From: Pseudoxanthomonas sp. SL93
GTDB lineage: Bacteria; Pseudomonadota; Gammaproteobacteria; Xanthomonadales; Xanthomonadaceae
DNA length: 64,000 nt
Assembly (NCBI RefSeq): GCF_026625825.1
Contig: NZ_CP113065.1
Coordinates: 2,728,001 to 2,792,000, forward strand
Direction of reading: 5' to 3'
Shown: positions 1 to 6,576 of the stretch, piece by piece
How positions within the stretch are numbered: position 1 is the stretch's first letter
Layout: each line of letters begins with the position of its first letter
The notes under the pieces: model-generated
Database searches by the model: none
The model's input: the letters and a program-made list of their open reading frames with translations, nothing else
What the model was told of the DNA's origin: nothing
Made by a program: the position numbers and the translations under genes

Positions 1-2
1 GT

Positions 3-137
3 TACAGGCGCAGTACTCGCAGTAGATGGCTTGCAGCCCTCTCCATCGCAGCTGTCCTTATATACCTCGGCTACACCTTGTACTGTACATACGGCTTGTT
101 CCACCCGGATCCTAATCTTTGGCCGATCACTTACTAG
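3..137 (+). CDS. Partial small membrane protein in the left-most integron cassette
   Basis: C-terminal 44 codons of a gene whose start lies left of the window. The frame from position 3 stays open to TAG at 135-137. It encodes a basic stretch (RRSTRSR), then a hydrophobic segment (WLAALSIAAVLIYLGYTLYC), then a polar tail ending NLWPITY, which suggests a small inner-membrane protein with one helix. The attC at 148 follows directly, so it is the gene of the partial first cassette. I do not recognise the family. Confidence 0.5.
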   Translation, partial: YRRSTRSRWLAALSIAAVLIYLGYTLYCTYGLFHPDPNLWPITY

Positions 138-147
138 TGCAGGTACG

Positions 148-207
148 GCCTAACAATTCATTCAAGCCGAACCCGCTTCGCGGGTCGGCTTAATTCCGGT
201 GTTAGGC
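148..207 (+). repeat. attC site 1
   Basis: 60-bp attC: R'' core GCCTAAC at 148-154, an inverted-repeat centre (AAGCCG...CGGCTT with a TTCG-type loop and one unpaired A), and R' core GTTAGGC at 201-207. Integrase would cut after the G at 201. Confidence 0.93.
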
Positions 208-212
208 ACCAC

Positions 213-524
213 ATGAGCCATCCCGACAAGCCACTAAAGATCCTGTTCGGCATCGTTTGCATCGGCTTCCTAATATTGTTCAGCCTGCTGATAGCGTTCT
301 CGATTTCACAACCAGAGGACGTCGGATTCTTCGTCAAGTTAGTCATTGTCGTCGCAACCGTTGGGTGCTACTTCGCGCTCTTCGCTCTTTGGATTTATTG
401 GCTCCGCTACTTCTGGCGGACTTCCCAAACCGGACAGTTCTGGCTTTGCCTTCTTGTGCCGTACTTCCATGCGGCGTACAAAACGGCAAAGTATCTTCGG
501 GCACCGCCCTCGGGTGGCGCCTAA
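213..524 (+). CDS. Cassette-encoded small membrane protein
   Basis: 103 aa. Two hydrophobic segments (about residues 8-32 and 40-63) are followed by an aromatic, basic C-terminal half (YWLRYFWRTSQTGQFW), so it is probably an inner-membrane protein with a cytoplasmic tail. The ATG lies 5 bp after the attC R' core, and the TAA stop (522-524) is inside the R'' core of the next attC. Only the AGGTG-like stretch of the attC could serve as ribosome binding site. Family not recognised. Confidence 0.7.
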   Translation: MSHPDKPLKILFGIVCIGFLILFSLLIAFSISQPEDVGFFVKLVIVVATVGCYFALFALWIYWLRYFWRTSQTGQFWLCLLVPYFHAAYKTAKYLRAPPSGGA

Positions 525-578
525 CAATTCATTCAAGCCGAAGCCGCTTCGCGGCTCGGCTTGATTCAGGTGTTAGGC
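519..578 (+). repeat. attC site 2
   Basis: 60-bp attC from GCCTAAC (519-525) to GTTAGGC (572-578). The inner stem is a variant with AAGCCGC/GCGGCT instead of the commoner AACCCGC/GCGGGT. Its R'' supplies the stop codon of the preceding gene. Confidence 0.93.
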
Positions 579-750
579 CGTTGAGTTGGCGCTTCAGAGT
601 GGCATCGCTGGCCTTCGGCGACGGCGTCGTAGTTCACCCTTCCGGTCGCTCTTCGGACGGGCTCCCAGGCAAGCGCCTCTCCGGTCGGACCCCGCGCACC
701 CCACCCCAGCGGCTCGTCTGCATCCGGCGCCTCTTTCTGGTACAACGCTG
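579..750 (+). other. Short integron cassette without a convincing gene
   Basis: Only 172 bp separate attC 2 and attC 3 and no ATG-started gene fits. A TTG-started frame (581-796) would run through the attC and end PNNSFKPKPLRGSA. Another TTG frame (586-756) would stop at the attC TAA and is very Arg/Pro-rich. Neither looks like a normal protein. It may be a non-coding or promoter-type cassette or a decayed gene. Confidence 0.5.
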
Positions 751-810
751 GCCTAACAATTCATTCAAGCCGAAGCCGCTTCGCGGCTCGGCATAATTCA
801 GGTGTTAGGC
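751..810 (+). repeat. attC site 3
   Basis: 60-bp attC from GCCTAAC (751-757) to GTTAGGC (804-810). It shares the AAGCCGC/GCGGCT inner-stem variant with site 2, with one altered base in the right arm (CGGCATAA). Confidence 0.93.
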
Positions 811-815
811 TGCAC

Positions 816-1148
816 ATGAGCAATCCTTACCAGCCTCCACAAGCGGCGCTGTCACCTGCTCCACGAGCTTGGCGCTTCGGCCATTCGTTCACAGCGTTTG
901 CTTCCGGACTAGTAGTACCGCCCCTAGCCGTCTACCTTACGGCCCGTCTCATATTTCCCGACGTCGCGCTAGCTCGAGGCAACTCAACGTTTTGGGGAGC
1001 TGTTATCTTAGGTAGCATGCTAGCTGCGGCGGCTGTCTATCGGCACAAGCGCATTTCCTTGTGGCTCGCTGTCGCAGTTGGACCTGTCATCGTTCTCGTA
1101 CTTGCTCTCGCGCCTGCGGTATGGTCAGAGGTGCTGGGTGCAGCCTAA
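816..1148 (+). CDS. Cassette-encoded small membrane protein
   Basis: 110 aa. A Pro-rich N-terminus (MSNPYQPPQ) precedes three hydrophobic segments at about residues 26-46, 60-75 and 80-105. MSNPYQPP-type starts are common in small bacterial membrane proteins of unknown function. Start is 5 bp after the attC; the TAA stop at 1146-1148 lies in the next attC R''. Probably inner membrane; role unknown. Confidence 0.7.
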   Translation: MSNPYQPPQAALSPAPRAWRFGHSFTAFASGLVVPPLAVYLTARLIFPDVALARGNSTFWGAVILGSMLAAAAVYRHKRISLWLAVAVGPVIVLVLALAPAVWSEVLGAA

Positions 1149-1202
1149 CAATTCATTCAAGCCGAACCCGCTTCGCGGGTCGGCTTAATTCAGGTGTTAG
1201 GC
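1143..1202 (+). repeat. attC site 4
   Basis: 60-bp attC from GCCTAAC (1143-1149) to GTTAGGC (1196-1202), with the standard AACCCGC/GCGGGT inner stem. Confidence 0.93.
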
Positions 1203-1214
1203 GCCACGGCAGGC

Positions 1215-1532
1215 ATGGCCGATCTTTGGGACTCAATCGCAGCAAATGACTGGCGCGACATACCTTGTGTCGTCGGTCGGCCGGCAACGGAAGCTGACGT
1301 CGCTGCTGGTTCCGCAGTCTTCTACGTACCTGGTGAGTCCGCCGCAGCCTCAATGGCTCTCCCTTGCTGTGCCATCCAAGTGCTTGAGGATGGCTCGGAG
1401 CAGCCTGTTGTCATTATTCAAGCGGAGCTTGCACCTCACGGCACCGTCTTGGGCGTCCGCCCCCTCTCTGGCGGCAACGGCATTTGCATGGCTACGGAGG
1501 TCCGCTTGCTTCCTGCAGGGTTTGGGTCGTAG
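1215..1532 (+). CDS. Cassette-encoded hypothetical soluble protein
   Basis: 105 aa from ATG 1215 (MADLWDSIAANDWRDIPCVV). An in-frame GTG at 1194 inside the attC R' would add MLGATAG, so the attC could also provide the start. No signal peptide or membrane segment. The middle has small hydrophobic strands (AVFYV, PVVIIQAEL), suggesting a beta-rich fold. Stop TAG lies just before the next attC. Family not recognised. Confidence 0.6.
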   Translation: MADLWDSIAANDWRDIPCVVGRPATEADVAAGSAVFYVPGESAAASMALPCCAIQVLEDGSEQPVVIIQAELAPHGTVLGVRPLSGGNGICMATEVRLLPAGFGS

Positions 1533-1538
1533 GGTGGC

Positions 1539-1598
1539 GCCTAACAATTCATTCAAGCCGAACCCGCTTCGCGGGTCGGCTTAATTCAGGTGTTAGGG
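1539..1598 (+). repeat. attC site 5
   Basis: 60-bp attC from GCCTAAC (1539-1545) to a variant R' core GTTAGGG (1592-1598). The variant core belongs to the next cassette and is matched by that cassette's R'' CCCTAAC. Confidence 0.93.
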
Positions 1599-1603
1599 CG
1601 CAC

Positions 1604-2062
1604 ATGAAGCAATCGCGCAGCTCGAAGGTAAAGCAGGTTGCTCTGTTCGCGCTTGCAGGGCCTCCGATTGGAGCGCTTCTCTGGCAGATTGTCGTTGCGA
1701 TCACTGCCGAGTTCCCACGAGACTATTCGTTGGGGTCGTGGATCTCCACTTGGGCAGGGCTTAGTGTGTTTGCCTACCTCTGGGGCTTTGCTCCCGCATT
1801 CCTCACGGGCGTTGTCGCTGTCTACATGCGCAGTACTTCGCCGGGAGTCGGCGCTCGGTCTCGTATCCTCCGTCTCGCGGCCACGGTAGGGAGTGGCGGC
1901 CTCCTGAGCTGGACTCTCCCGCAGGTATTCCCTGGCGGAGATGCGGGCGTAACGGAGGCGGCACTGGGGGCGGCAACCGCTTTCGTCTGTGCAGGCTTGG
2001 CAGAGTGGTGGGTGCGCCCTAACAATTCATTCAAGCCGAACCCGCTTCGCGGGTCGGCTTAA
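1604..2062 (+). CDS. Cassette-encoded membrane protein whose C-terminus is translated attC
   Basis: 152 aa from ATG 1604. A basic N-terminus (MKQSRSSKVK) precedes about four hydrophobic segments (residues 10-30, 43-70, 85-105, 115-135), so it is probably an integral inner-membrane protein. The frame differs from the one in which the attC supplies TAA, so translation continues through attC 6 and the last 14 residues are PNNSFKPNPLRGSA. The tail is therefore a product of cassette architecture rather than of the gene. Function unknown. Confidence 0.65.
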   Translation: MKQSRSSKVKQVALFALAGPPIGALLWQIVVAITAEFPRDYSLGSWISTWAGLSVFAYLWGFAPAFLTGVVAVYMRSTSPGVGARSRILRLAATVGSGGLLSWTLPQVFPGGDAGVTEAALGAATAFVCAGLAEWWVRPNNSFKPNPLRGSA

Positions 2063-2076
2063 TTCAGGTGTTAGGC
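2017..2076 (+). repeat. attC site 6
   Basis: 60-bp attC from CCCTAAC (2017-2023) to GTTAGGC (2070-2076). Its R'' matches the TTAGGG that begins its own cassette at 1593. Confidence 0.93.
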
Positions 2077-2079
2077 CCC

Positions 2080-2376
2080 ATGATATTCGCTGCAGCGACC
2101 GACGAGAACACGCTGTTCGTATTCGCTTCAATCTCGGAGGCAATCGCGTACTGCGAGAGTATCGACGTGGAGGATGGCGGCTGGATCTTCTGGGATCACG
2201 CAGGCAACGCTTTGAGCGCGGAGTTCCTCACTCCAAACCATCGCGGCAGATTCACCGTTGGTGGGCACATATCGGCTGGTCCAGGTATCGGGCAAGCCCA
2301 CGCTGACAGAGTCTATTGCCAGCATCCATCACATCAATGGCAACCCATATTTTTCCACTCTTTCTGCGGTCCATGA
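2080..2376 (+). CDS. Cassette-encoded hypothetical soluble protein
   Basis: 98 aa from ATG 2080, 3 bp after the attC. An in-frame GTG at 2068 inside the attC would add MLGP. The N-terminal part (TLFVFASISEAIAYCESIDV...WIFWDHAGNAL) looks like a compact alpha/beta fold carrying sequence seen in small unknown bacterial proteins. No membrane segment. Stop is 38 bp before the next attC. Confidence 0.6.
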   Translation: MIFAAATDENTLFVFASISEAIAYCESIDVEDGGWIFWDHAGNALSAEFLTPNHRGRFTVGGHISAGPGIGQAHADRVYCQHPSHQWQPIFFHSFCGP

Positions 2377-2413
2377 GCATCTCGCAACCCCGACCCAGGT
2401 GCCCCAGCATGGA

Positions 2414-2473
2414 GCCTAACAATTCATTCAAGCCGAACCCGCTTCGCGGGTCGGCTTAACTCAGGTGTTAGGC
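2414..2473 (+). repeat. attC site 7
   Basis: 60-bp attC from GCCTAAC (2414-2420) to GTTAGGC (2467-2473). The right spacer reads AACTCAG rather than AATTCAG. Confidence 0.93.
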
Positions 2474-2477
2474 CTCA

Positions 2478-2714
2478 ATGAAAGCACCACCTGAAGTTGA
2501 GCTTCTTCTTGGAGTATTGTTAGTCGTCAACGCCAGCGTCACAATCTGGGCGGCTGCTTTTCGGCCAAAACTACTGAGCCATTGGCTGCTACGCCCTCGT
2601 TGGTTTGGTGCTGGCGGCCCGCGAGCAGGTCGGGTTGGTGCCACATTCGGCGCGCTAGTTTGGCTTGGTATTGGTCTATGGCTTGTGCGGCTTTCCATCA
2701 GCCACGCGAGTTGA
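2478..2714 (+). CDS. Cassette-encoded small membrane protein
   Basis: 78 aa. Two hydrophobic helices (about residues 8-28 and 55-75) flank a basic Gly/Arg loop (RPRWFGAGGPRAGRVG). Start is 5 bp after the attC; TGA ends 1 bp before the next attC. Predicted inner-membrane hairpin; family not recognised. Confidence 0.65.
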   Translation: MKAPPEVELLLGVLLVVNASVTIWAAAFRPKLLSHWLLRPRWFGAGGPRAGRVGATFGALVWLGIGLWLVRLSISHAS

Positions 2715-2715
2715 G

Positions 2716-2775
2716 GCCTAACATTTCATTCAAGCCGAACCCGCTTCGCGGGTCGGCTTAATTCAGGTGTTAGAC
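2716..2775 (+). repeat. attC site 8
   Basis: 60-bp attC from GCCTAAC (2716-2722) to the variant R' core GTTAGAC (2769-2775). The left spacer has ATTTC in place of AATTC. Confidence 0.93.
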
Positions 2776-2779
2776 CCGT

Positions 2780-3199
2780 ATGGACACATCGCCAAAGTCG
2801 ACGACTCAGATTGTCCGAGAGGGATTCAATCGTGCCTGCGCTGATTTCACCAAGCGCTCCATGCCATTCGGATTTTCTAGATTCAGGACGAGATTCTGGT
2901 CGCGGCAAGCTGATGGCTTCACCGACGTCATCCACTTCCATCGTTCGGGCGTCAGCTATGGAGCGCCACGCAACAACTCTATTGGTATCCGCGTCCACTA
3001 TGCATCGCACAGGGGACAACTTCCCGATCCGTTAGCCCTCAATGGCCCCTGTAGCGACAAGCTACGAGATAGTAGGGGCTATGCCTACCATTTGAGGTTC
3101 AATGCGTTGACATGGAGCACATATGATCGTTGTCTCGATGACCTCGTGCGCGTGCTGCAGGATCACGGCCTGCCTTGGTTTTCCGAGCAACGGGTCTAA
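2780..3199 (+). CDS. Cassette-encoded hypothetical protein, DUF4304-like in appearance
   Basis: 139 aa, soluble. The N-terminal helix region is followed by PFGFSRFRTRFWSRQADGFT and a strand series (DVIHFHRS...IGIRVHY). The pattern FxRxGxxFWR...VINFQ-like followed by beta strands resembles DUF4304-type proteins, but this is by eye only. Ends with TAA from the attC R''. No signal peptide. Role unknown. Confidence 0.65.
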   Translation: MDTSPKSTTQIVREGFNRACADFTKRSMPFGFSRFRTRFWSRQADGFTDVIHFHRSGVSYGAPRNNSIGIRVHYASHRGQLPDPLALNGPCSDKLRDSRGYAYHLRFNALTWSTYDRCLDDLVRVLQDHGLPWFSEQRV

Positions 3200-3253
3200 C
3201 AATTCATTCAAGCCGAACCCGCTTCGCGGGTCGGCTTAATTCTGGTGTTAGGC
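3194..3253 (+). repeat. attC site 9
   Basis: 60-bp attC from GTCTAAC (3194-3200) to GTTAGGC (3247-3253). The unusual R'' matches the TTAGAC at the start of its cassette. Confidence 0.93.
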
Positions 3254-3257
3254 GTCA

Positions 3258-3542
3258 ATGACAGATTGCCTCAACAGAGTTGTCAAATGCGGTACGCACG
3301 GCTCGGTGGGGTGTGCTTTCGTTTGTCAGCATTTAGCTGCGGCAGACGCTGGTAGCATTGGTTTCAATGCGCCGGCGCCTGAGCCAGGAGACACCGAACT
3401 GATAGCTTGGTGTGATGAGTGCGAAGTGATGGTTGTAGAACAGCAAGGCTGGAGTGACGCAGTTGCAGAGTTCTCAATGTTGGCGGTTATTTGTGAGTTC
3501 TGCTTCGTATCCATCAAACAGGCGCAGGTAGTTGACGCCTAA
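3258..3542 (+). CDS. Cassette-encoded Cys-rich protein, possible zinc ribbon
   Basis: 94 aa. Cys/His pattern: C11, H14, C19, C23, H25, then CDEC (near residue 52) and CEFC (near residue 81). Two CxxC pairs are typical of a zinc ribbon or other structural metal site. No signal peptide or membrane helix. TAA stop (3540-3542) comes from the attC. Metal binding is inferred from spacing only; function unknown. Confidence 0.65.
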   Translation: MTDCLNRVVKCGTHGSVGCAFVCQHLAAADAGSIGFNAPAPEPGDTELIAWCDECEVMVVEQQGWSDAVAEFSMLAVICEFCFVSIKQAQVVDA

Positions 3543-3596
3543 CAGTTCATTCAAGCCGAACCCGCTTCGCGGGTCGGCTTAATTCAGGTGTTAGGG
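3537..3596 (+). repeat. attC site 10
   Basis: 60-bp attC from GCCTAAC (3537-3543) to GTTAGGG (3590-3596). The left spacer reads CAGTTC instead of CAATTC. Confidence 0.93.
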
Positions 3597-3601
3597 CGCA
3601 C

Positions 3602-4075
3602 ATGAGAGCTGCCGGAATCTCCATAATAACAACCGCGCTACTTGCAACCACCGGGTGTTCTACACTCGTCGGTGAGAAGGATCATCTTTGTACTGAAATG
3701 GCAAGATTTGCCAACGCCACGCAACTTGGTACCGAGAGGTCAGTTGAGCTGAGAACAGACTGGAGCAACTTCAGCAAGTCTTGCGCACACGATGGATATG
3801 AGCCTGGCAAGGTCTTCTGCCAATGGCTCATGAGTAACACTTCAACCGAGTTCGCTCACATAAACATTGGTCGTGCTCTGGCTTGCCTTGATCCATCCGC
3901 CAACTATGCAAGTACAGGCCGCGCATCTCCCAGCTATCTGACGGGAAAAGTGGAGTCGTATTACGCCAAACACGCGGATGAGAACGTACGCATTGAGATT
4001 GAGTATGCTGCTGGCATAGAGGGGGAGTGCCCCACACTCAAGATCACTGCTGAGCGCTGGGAGTTGGACGAGTGA
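3602..4075 (+). CDS. Cassette-encoded lipoprotein
   Basis: 157 aa. The signal peptide MRAAGISIITTALLATTGC has a lipobox ending at C19, so the mature protein should be lipid-anchored. The mature part has four further cysteines (LCTEM, KSCAHD, VFCQWL, LACLD) and one near the C-terminus (GECPTL), which suggests periplasmic disulfides. Lower GC than the core genome. Family not recognised. Confidence 0.7.
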   Translation: MRAAGISIITTALLATTGCSTLVGEKDHLCTEMARFANATQLGTERSVELRTDWSNFSKSCAHDGYEPGKVFCQWLMSNTSTEFAHINIGRALACLDPSANYASTGRASPSYLTGKVESYYAKHADENVRIEIEYAAGIEGECPTLKITAERWELDE

Positions 4076-4079
4076 TGCG

Positions 4080-4139
4080 CCCTAACAATTCATTCAAGCC
4101 GAACCCGCTTCGCGGGTCGGCTTAATTCAGGTGTTAGGC
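4080..4139 (+). repeat. attC site 11
   Basis: 60-bp attC from CCCTAAC (4080-4086) to GTTAGGC (4133-4139). Confidence 0.93.
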
Positions 4140-4144
4140 CCCTT

Positions 4145-4357
4145 ATGCGCGATCCCCAACGAATTGAGCAGATCCTTGGAGTGCTGCGAGAGATCTGGGA
4201 GCGCGAGCCGGACCTGCGCCTCGGTCAGATCGTTGTAAACGCTATTCTGCCTAGCGATCCCTGCCCTCAAATCTTCAGTGCCGAGGATGATGTGTTGCTT
4301 GCTGGGCTGCACGAGTATCGTAGTCGAGTGTTCAGAGCCGACCCAAGTGGCAGCTAG
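4145..4357 (+). CDS. Cassette-encoded small conserved-type protein
   Basis: 70 aa, soluble, mostly helical: RDPQRIEQILGVLREIWERE then PDLRLGQIVVNAI and an acidic segment (SAEDDVLLAGLHEY). The RDPxRIxxIL...W...PDLRLGQ pattern recalls small widespread proteins of the DUF1040/YihD kind, but the match is visual and unconfirmed. Stop is 33 bp before the next attC. Role unknown. Confidence 0.65.
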   Translation: MRDPQRIEQILGVLREIWEREPDLRLGQIVVNAILPSDPCPQIFSAEDDVLLAGLHEYRSRVFRADPSGS

Positions 4358-4390
4358 GCGAGTATCGGGCTCCGACTGTACGCGGTCGGG

Positions 4391-4450
4391 GCCTAACAAT
4401 TCATTCAAGCCGAACCCGCTTCGCGGGTCGGCTTAATTCTGGTGTTAGGC
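4391..4450 (+). repeat. attC site 12
   Basis: 60-bp attC from GCCTAAC (4391-4397) to GTTAGGC (4444-4450). The right spacer reads AATTCTG. Confidence 0.93.
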
Positions 4451-4457
4451 CTCTCAA

Positions 4458-4817
4458 ATGGATTCCTACCCTTCAGAGTCAGATTTAGTTGCAGCTCTGG
4501 ATCACCGCGATGGATTAGTGCGGCTATGCGCCGCCGGAAAGCTGTCGTTCTCGGACTTTTGCGATGGATACGACAATTTCTACTGGGCATATGCGCTTGA
4601 CGGTCACGAGTCGGACTTCCAGGGGCTTGCCCTGCTCGCCAAGTACGCTGGCCGCATTGCCCCGCACCAGGTTGTTGCTGAGACCATCCTTGCCAAGGTC
4701 TGTGATGACGCAGACGCAACAAGAGAGAGTTATCGCTTGGCCGGCCGCTTTGGCTCCGCAGAGGCGATCGCAAGACTTAAGCTTGTTGCGGCGGGCCTCC
4801 CGGGTGGAGAGGCCTAA
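4458..4817 (+). CDS. Cassette-encoded hypothetical helical protein
   Basis: 119 aa, soluble and acidic. The pattern SDLVAALDHRDGLVRLCAAG, then FCDGYDNFYWAYALDGHESD, then a helical C-terminus resembles helical-bundle proteins of contact-inhibition or immunity type. That likeness is vague and I make no functional claim. TAA stop (4815-4817) is in the attC. Confidence 0.6.
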   Translation: MDSYPSESDLVAALDHRDGLVRLCAAGKLSFSDFCDGYDNFYWAYALDGHESDFQGLALLAKYAGRIAPHQVVAETILAKVCDDADATRESYRLAGRFGSAEAIARLKLVAAGLPGGEA

Positions 4818-4871
4818 CAATTCATTCAAGCCGAACCCGCTTCGCGGGTCGGCTTAACTCAGGTGTTAGGT
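4812..4871 (+). repeat. attC site 13
   Basis: 60-bp attC from GCCTAAC (4812-4818) to the variant R' core GTTAGGT (4865-4871). Confidence 0.93.
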
Positions 4872-4876
4872 GCCTT

Positions 4877-5284
4877 ATGAAGCTCGCGATGTTGCTCGTA
4901 GCGCTGGTGCCTGCCCTCAGCGGTTGCGTTAGCTATCCGCCCGATCCCAATGTTGCCGAGTTACTCCGCGATTGTACGGAGGAGCTCGGGGGCTGGGCCG
5001 GTAGACCTGCAATCGACATTCCGCTCGATGAACGCAAGGCCATACTCAATGCAGCAAGCCAATGGGCTATTCGCAATGAGTATCTTCCTTGTAACGTCAC
5101 AGTTTGTGGTGCCGTGATAGATGCCAATCCTAGCCACGTCTCTGTTTACCTGACCGGATACGGAGACTTGAATCCTTCGGCAGAGGTTAAGTTATCTAGG
5201 GGGCGATATACATTGCTTAAGGAGCAGTTCTACCACTCTGCATGTCCTGGTGGTATTTACGGGCCTACACGTGGCGGCACCTAA
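4877..5284 (+). CDS. Cassette-encoded lipoprotein
   Basis: 135 aa. Signal peptide MKLAMLLVALVPALSGC with lipobox Cys17 implies a lipid-anchored envelope protein. The mature part has Cys residues at DCTEE, PCNVTVC and SACPG, and a short beta-rich centre (HVSVYLTGYG). TAA stop (5282-5284) is supplied by the expanded attC. Family not recognised. Confidence 0.7.
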   Translation: MKLAMLLVALVPALSGCVSYPPDPNVAELLRDCTEELGGWAGRPAIDIPLDERKAILNAASQWAIRNEYLPCNVTVCGAVIDANPSHVSVYLTGYGDLNPSAEVKLSRGRYTLLKEQFYHSACPGGIYGPTRGGT

Positions 5285-5394
5285 CAATTCATTCAAGCCG
5301 AACCGCATCAGGGCGGCGCCTAAGTGCACGCCTTCGGCTATATTCGCACCCAGTCGCCGCCCTGCTGCGGGTCGGCTTAATTCAGGCGTTAGAG
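5279..5394 (+). repeat. attC site 14, expanded form
   Basis: Runs from ACCTAAC (5279-5285) to GTTAGAG (5388-5394), 116 bp. The outer arms match the other sites, but the centre holds about 56 extra bases in which GGGCGGCG (from 5313) can pair with CGCCGCCC (near 5355-5362), giving a longer variable terminal structure. Both cores match their cassettes (TTAGGT and CTCTAAC), so the site looks usable. Confidence 0.88.
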
Positions 5395-5401
5395 GGCGGC
5401 A

Positions 5402-5749
5402 ATGAGATCTTTGTCCGTGCAAGTACAACCAGAGCGTTCCCCTGGCATCGATATGGTCGCTCTGACCACATCGTTTCGGACTCTAGTTGGCGGGATTGAT
5501 CTCGTTCGGAGCCATTCCTTCGACAACGGCAATGACAATGGCGCGTACTACAACTTCACATTCGGCACGGATCGCCCAGCCGAGCTTTGGCGCTTGATCC
5601 AAGACTCCGTATTTCAGGCCCCTGAGCATCGCCGTCACCTAGCATCGTCCGCCATGGCTATGTGCTCCAGCGAGGGTGGTTGGCATAGGTACTCTCAGCT
5701 CTATCATTGGGATCCAGAGGTGCCCGTTGTCTCCGTTCCCGCCCTCTAA
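5402..5749 (+). CDS. Cassette-encoded hypothetical soluble protein
   Basis: 115 aa from ATG 5402, 7 bp after the attC core. No signal peptide. The centre (FDNGNDNGAYYNFTFGTDRP) followed by AELWRLIQDSVFQAP and SSAMAMCSSEGGWHRY resembles the small soluble proteins of many cassettes; no domain recognised. TAA stop (5747-5749) lies in attC 15. Confidence 0.65.
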   Translation: MRSLSVQVQPERSPGIDMVALTTSFRTLVGGIDLVRSHSFDNGNDNGAYYNFTFGTDRPAELWRLIQDSVFQAPEHRRHLASSAMAMCSSEGGWHRYSQLYHWDPEVPVVSVPAL

Positions 5750-5803
5750 CAATTCATTCAAGCCGAACCCGCTTCGCGGCTCGGCTTAATTCAGGTGTTA
5801 GGC
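5744..5803 (+). repeat. attC site 15
   Basis: 60-bp attC from CTCTAAC (5744-5750) to GTTAGGC (5797-5803). The inner stem is hybrid (AACCCGC left, GCGGCT right), leaving a mismatch that looks like recombination between the two stem types. Confidence 0.92.
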
Positions 5804-6103
5804 ATGGACGCAGATCACAGCAAACTGACGAAGCCTCCCGTATCGCTTCTTCTCTACTACTTGGCGCTTGGACTCCTACCAGTCTGGATTGTCGCCGGAT
5901 ACATCCTCTACGACTCACAGTACGGACTTACTCTCCCCTGGTTCTTATTGTTCCTGCCCTTCACCATTTTCATGGCGGCCATCGGCTTCGGCGTACACCT
6001 TTACCTTCGCCGATCTTGGGACGCCACATCCTGCTACGCTCTTGGGACAACGGTGTTCTTTGCGATCCCTCTGATTGCCCTACTCATCGTGAAGGTCCTC
6101 TGA
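5804..6103 (+). CDS. Cassette-encoded small membrane protein
   Basis: 99 aa. The ATG at 5804 follows the attC R' core with no gap; an in-frame GTG at 5795 inside the attC would add MLG. Three hydrophobic helices (about residues 14-33, 43-66 and 78-98) predict an inner-membrane protein. Any ribosome binding site would have to lie within the attC. Function unknown. Confidence 0.65.
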   Translation: MDADHSKLTKPPVSLLLYYLALGLLPVWIVAGYILYDSQYGLTLPWFLLFLPFTIFMAAIGFGVHLYLRRSWDATSCYALGTTVFFAIPLIALLIVKVL

Positions 6104-6108
6104 GCCAT

Positions 6109-6168
6109 GCCTAACAATTCATTCAAGCCGAACCCGCTTCGCGGGTCGGCTTAATTCAGGTGTTAGCT
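6109..6168 (+). repeat. attC site 16
   Basis: 60-bp attC from GCCTAAC (6109-6115) to the divergent R' core GTTAGCT (6162-6168). That core is matched by AGCTAAC at the end of the next cassette. Confidence 0.92.
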
Positions 6169-6171
6169 GCC

Positions 6172-6522
6172 ATGGAAGATGTAGTTGCAACGGAGCCAGG
6201 TGCACGGCTGATGAACCTCTCGCAAGACCGGTTCACTGGGCGGCCTGTCTTTGGCCACCCAGCTGCATACCGTTGCGCCGCGTGCGGCACTTCCACTCGG
6301 TTCGAGCTTGGCCGCAAGAACCCCGAGCCCTTTACGTCAAACATCCATGCGGCATTGGATGCCGCGTCCGGCCCGGCAGTGCCGTGGGAGACGGATTACA
6401 CTGACTTCTGTTGCCTAGGGTGCGGTCTTCCAGTTCGGGTGGCGCACGAGATTCATGAGTTCGCAATGTCGTCTTATCGTTACCTGCCGCTCCGCGTGTA
6501 TGAGTACGTCGGTGGCAGCTAA
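6172..6522 (+). CDS. Cassette-encoded protein with two Cys pairs, possible zinc ribbon
   Basis: 116 aa from ATG 6172 (in-frame GTG in the attC at 6160 would add MLAA). CAAC near residue 36 and CCLGC near residue 81 are separated by about 45 residues, a spacing compatible with a structural zinc site. The N-terminal part reads RPVFGHPAAYRCAACGTSTR, like a zinc ribbon knuckle. TAA stop comes from the attC. Function unknown. Confidence 0.6.
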   Translation: MEDVVATEPGARLMNLSQDRFTGRPVFGHPAAYRCAACGTSTRFELGRKNPEPFTSNIHAALDAASGPAVPWETDYTDFCCLGCGLPVRVAHEIHEFAMSSYRYLPLRVYEYVGGS

Positions 6523-6576
6523 CAATTCATTCAAGCCGAACCCGCTTCGCGGGTCGGCTTAATTCAGGTGTTAGAT
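6517..6576 (+). repeat. attC site 17
   Basis: 60-bp attC from AGCTAAC (6517-6523) to GTTAGAT (6570-6576). The R' core overlaps the start codon of the last cassette gene. Confidence 0.92.

Noticed and set aside
257..796. 179-aa open frame over cassettes 2 and 3
   Set aside because: It overlaps a better membrane-protein gene in another frame and runs through two attC sites.
1484..2062. 192-aa open frame spanning two cassettes
   Set aside because: It begins in the previous cassette and crosses an attC; ATG 1604 just after the attC is the logical start.
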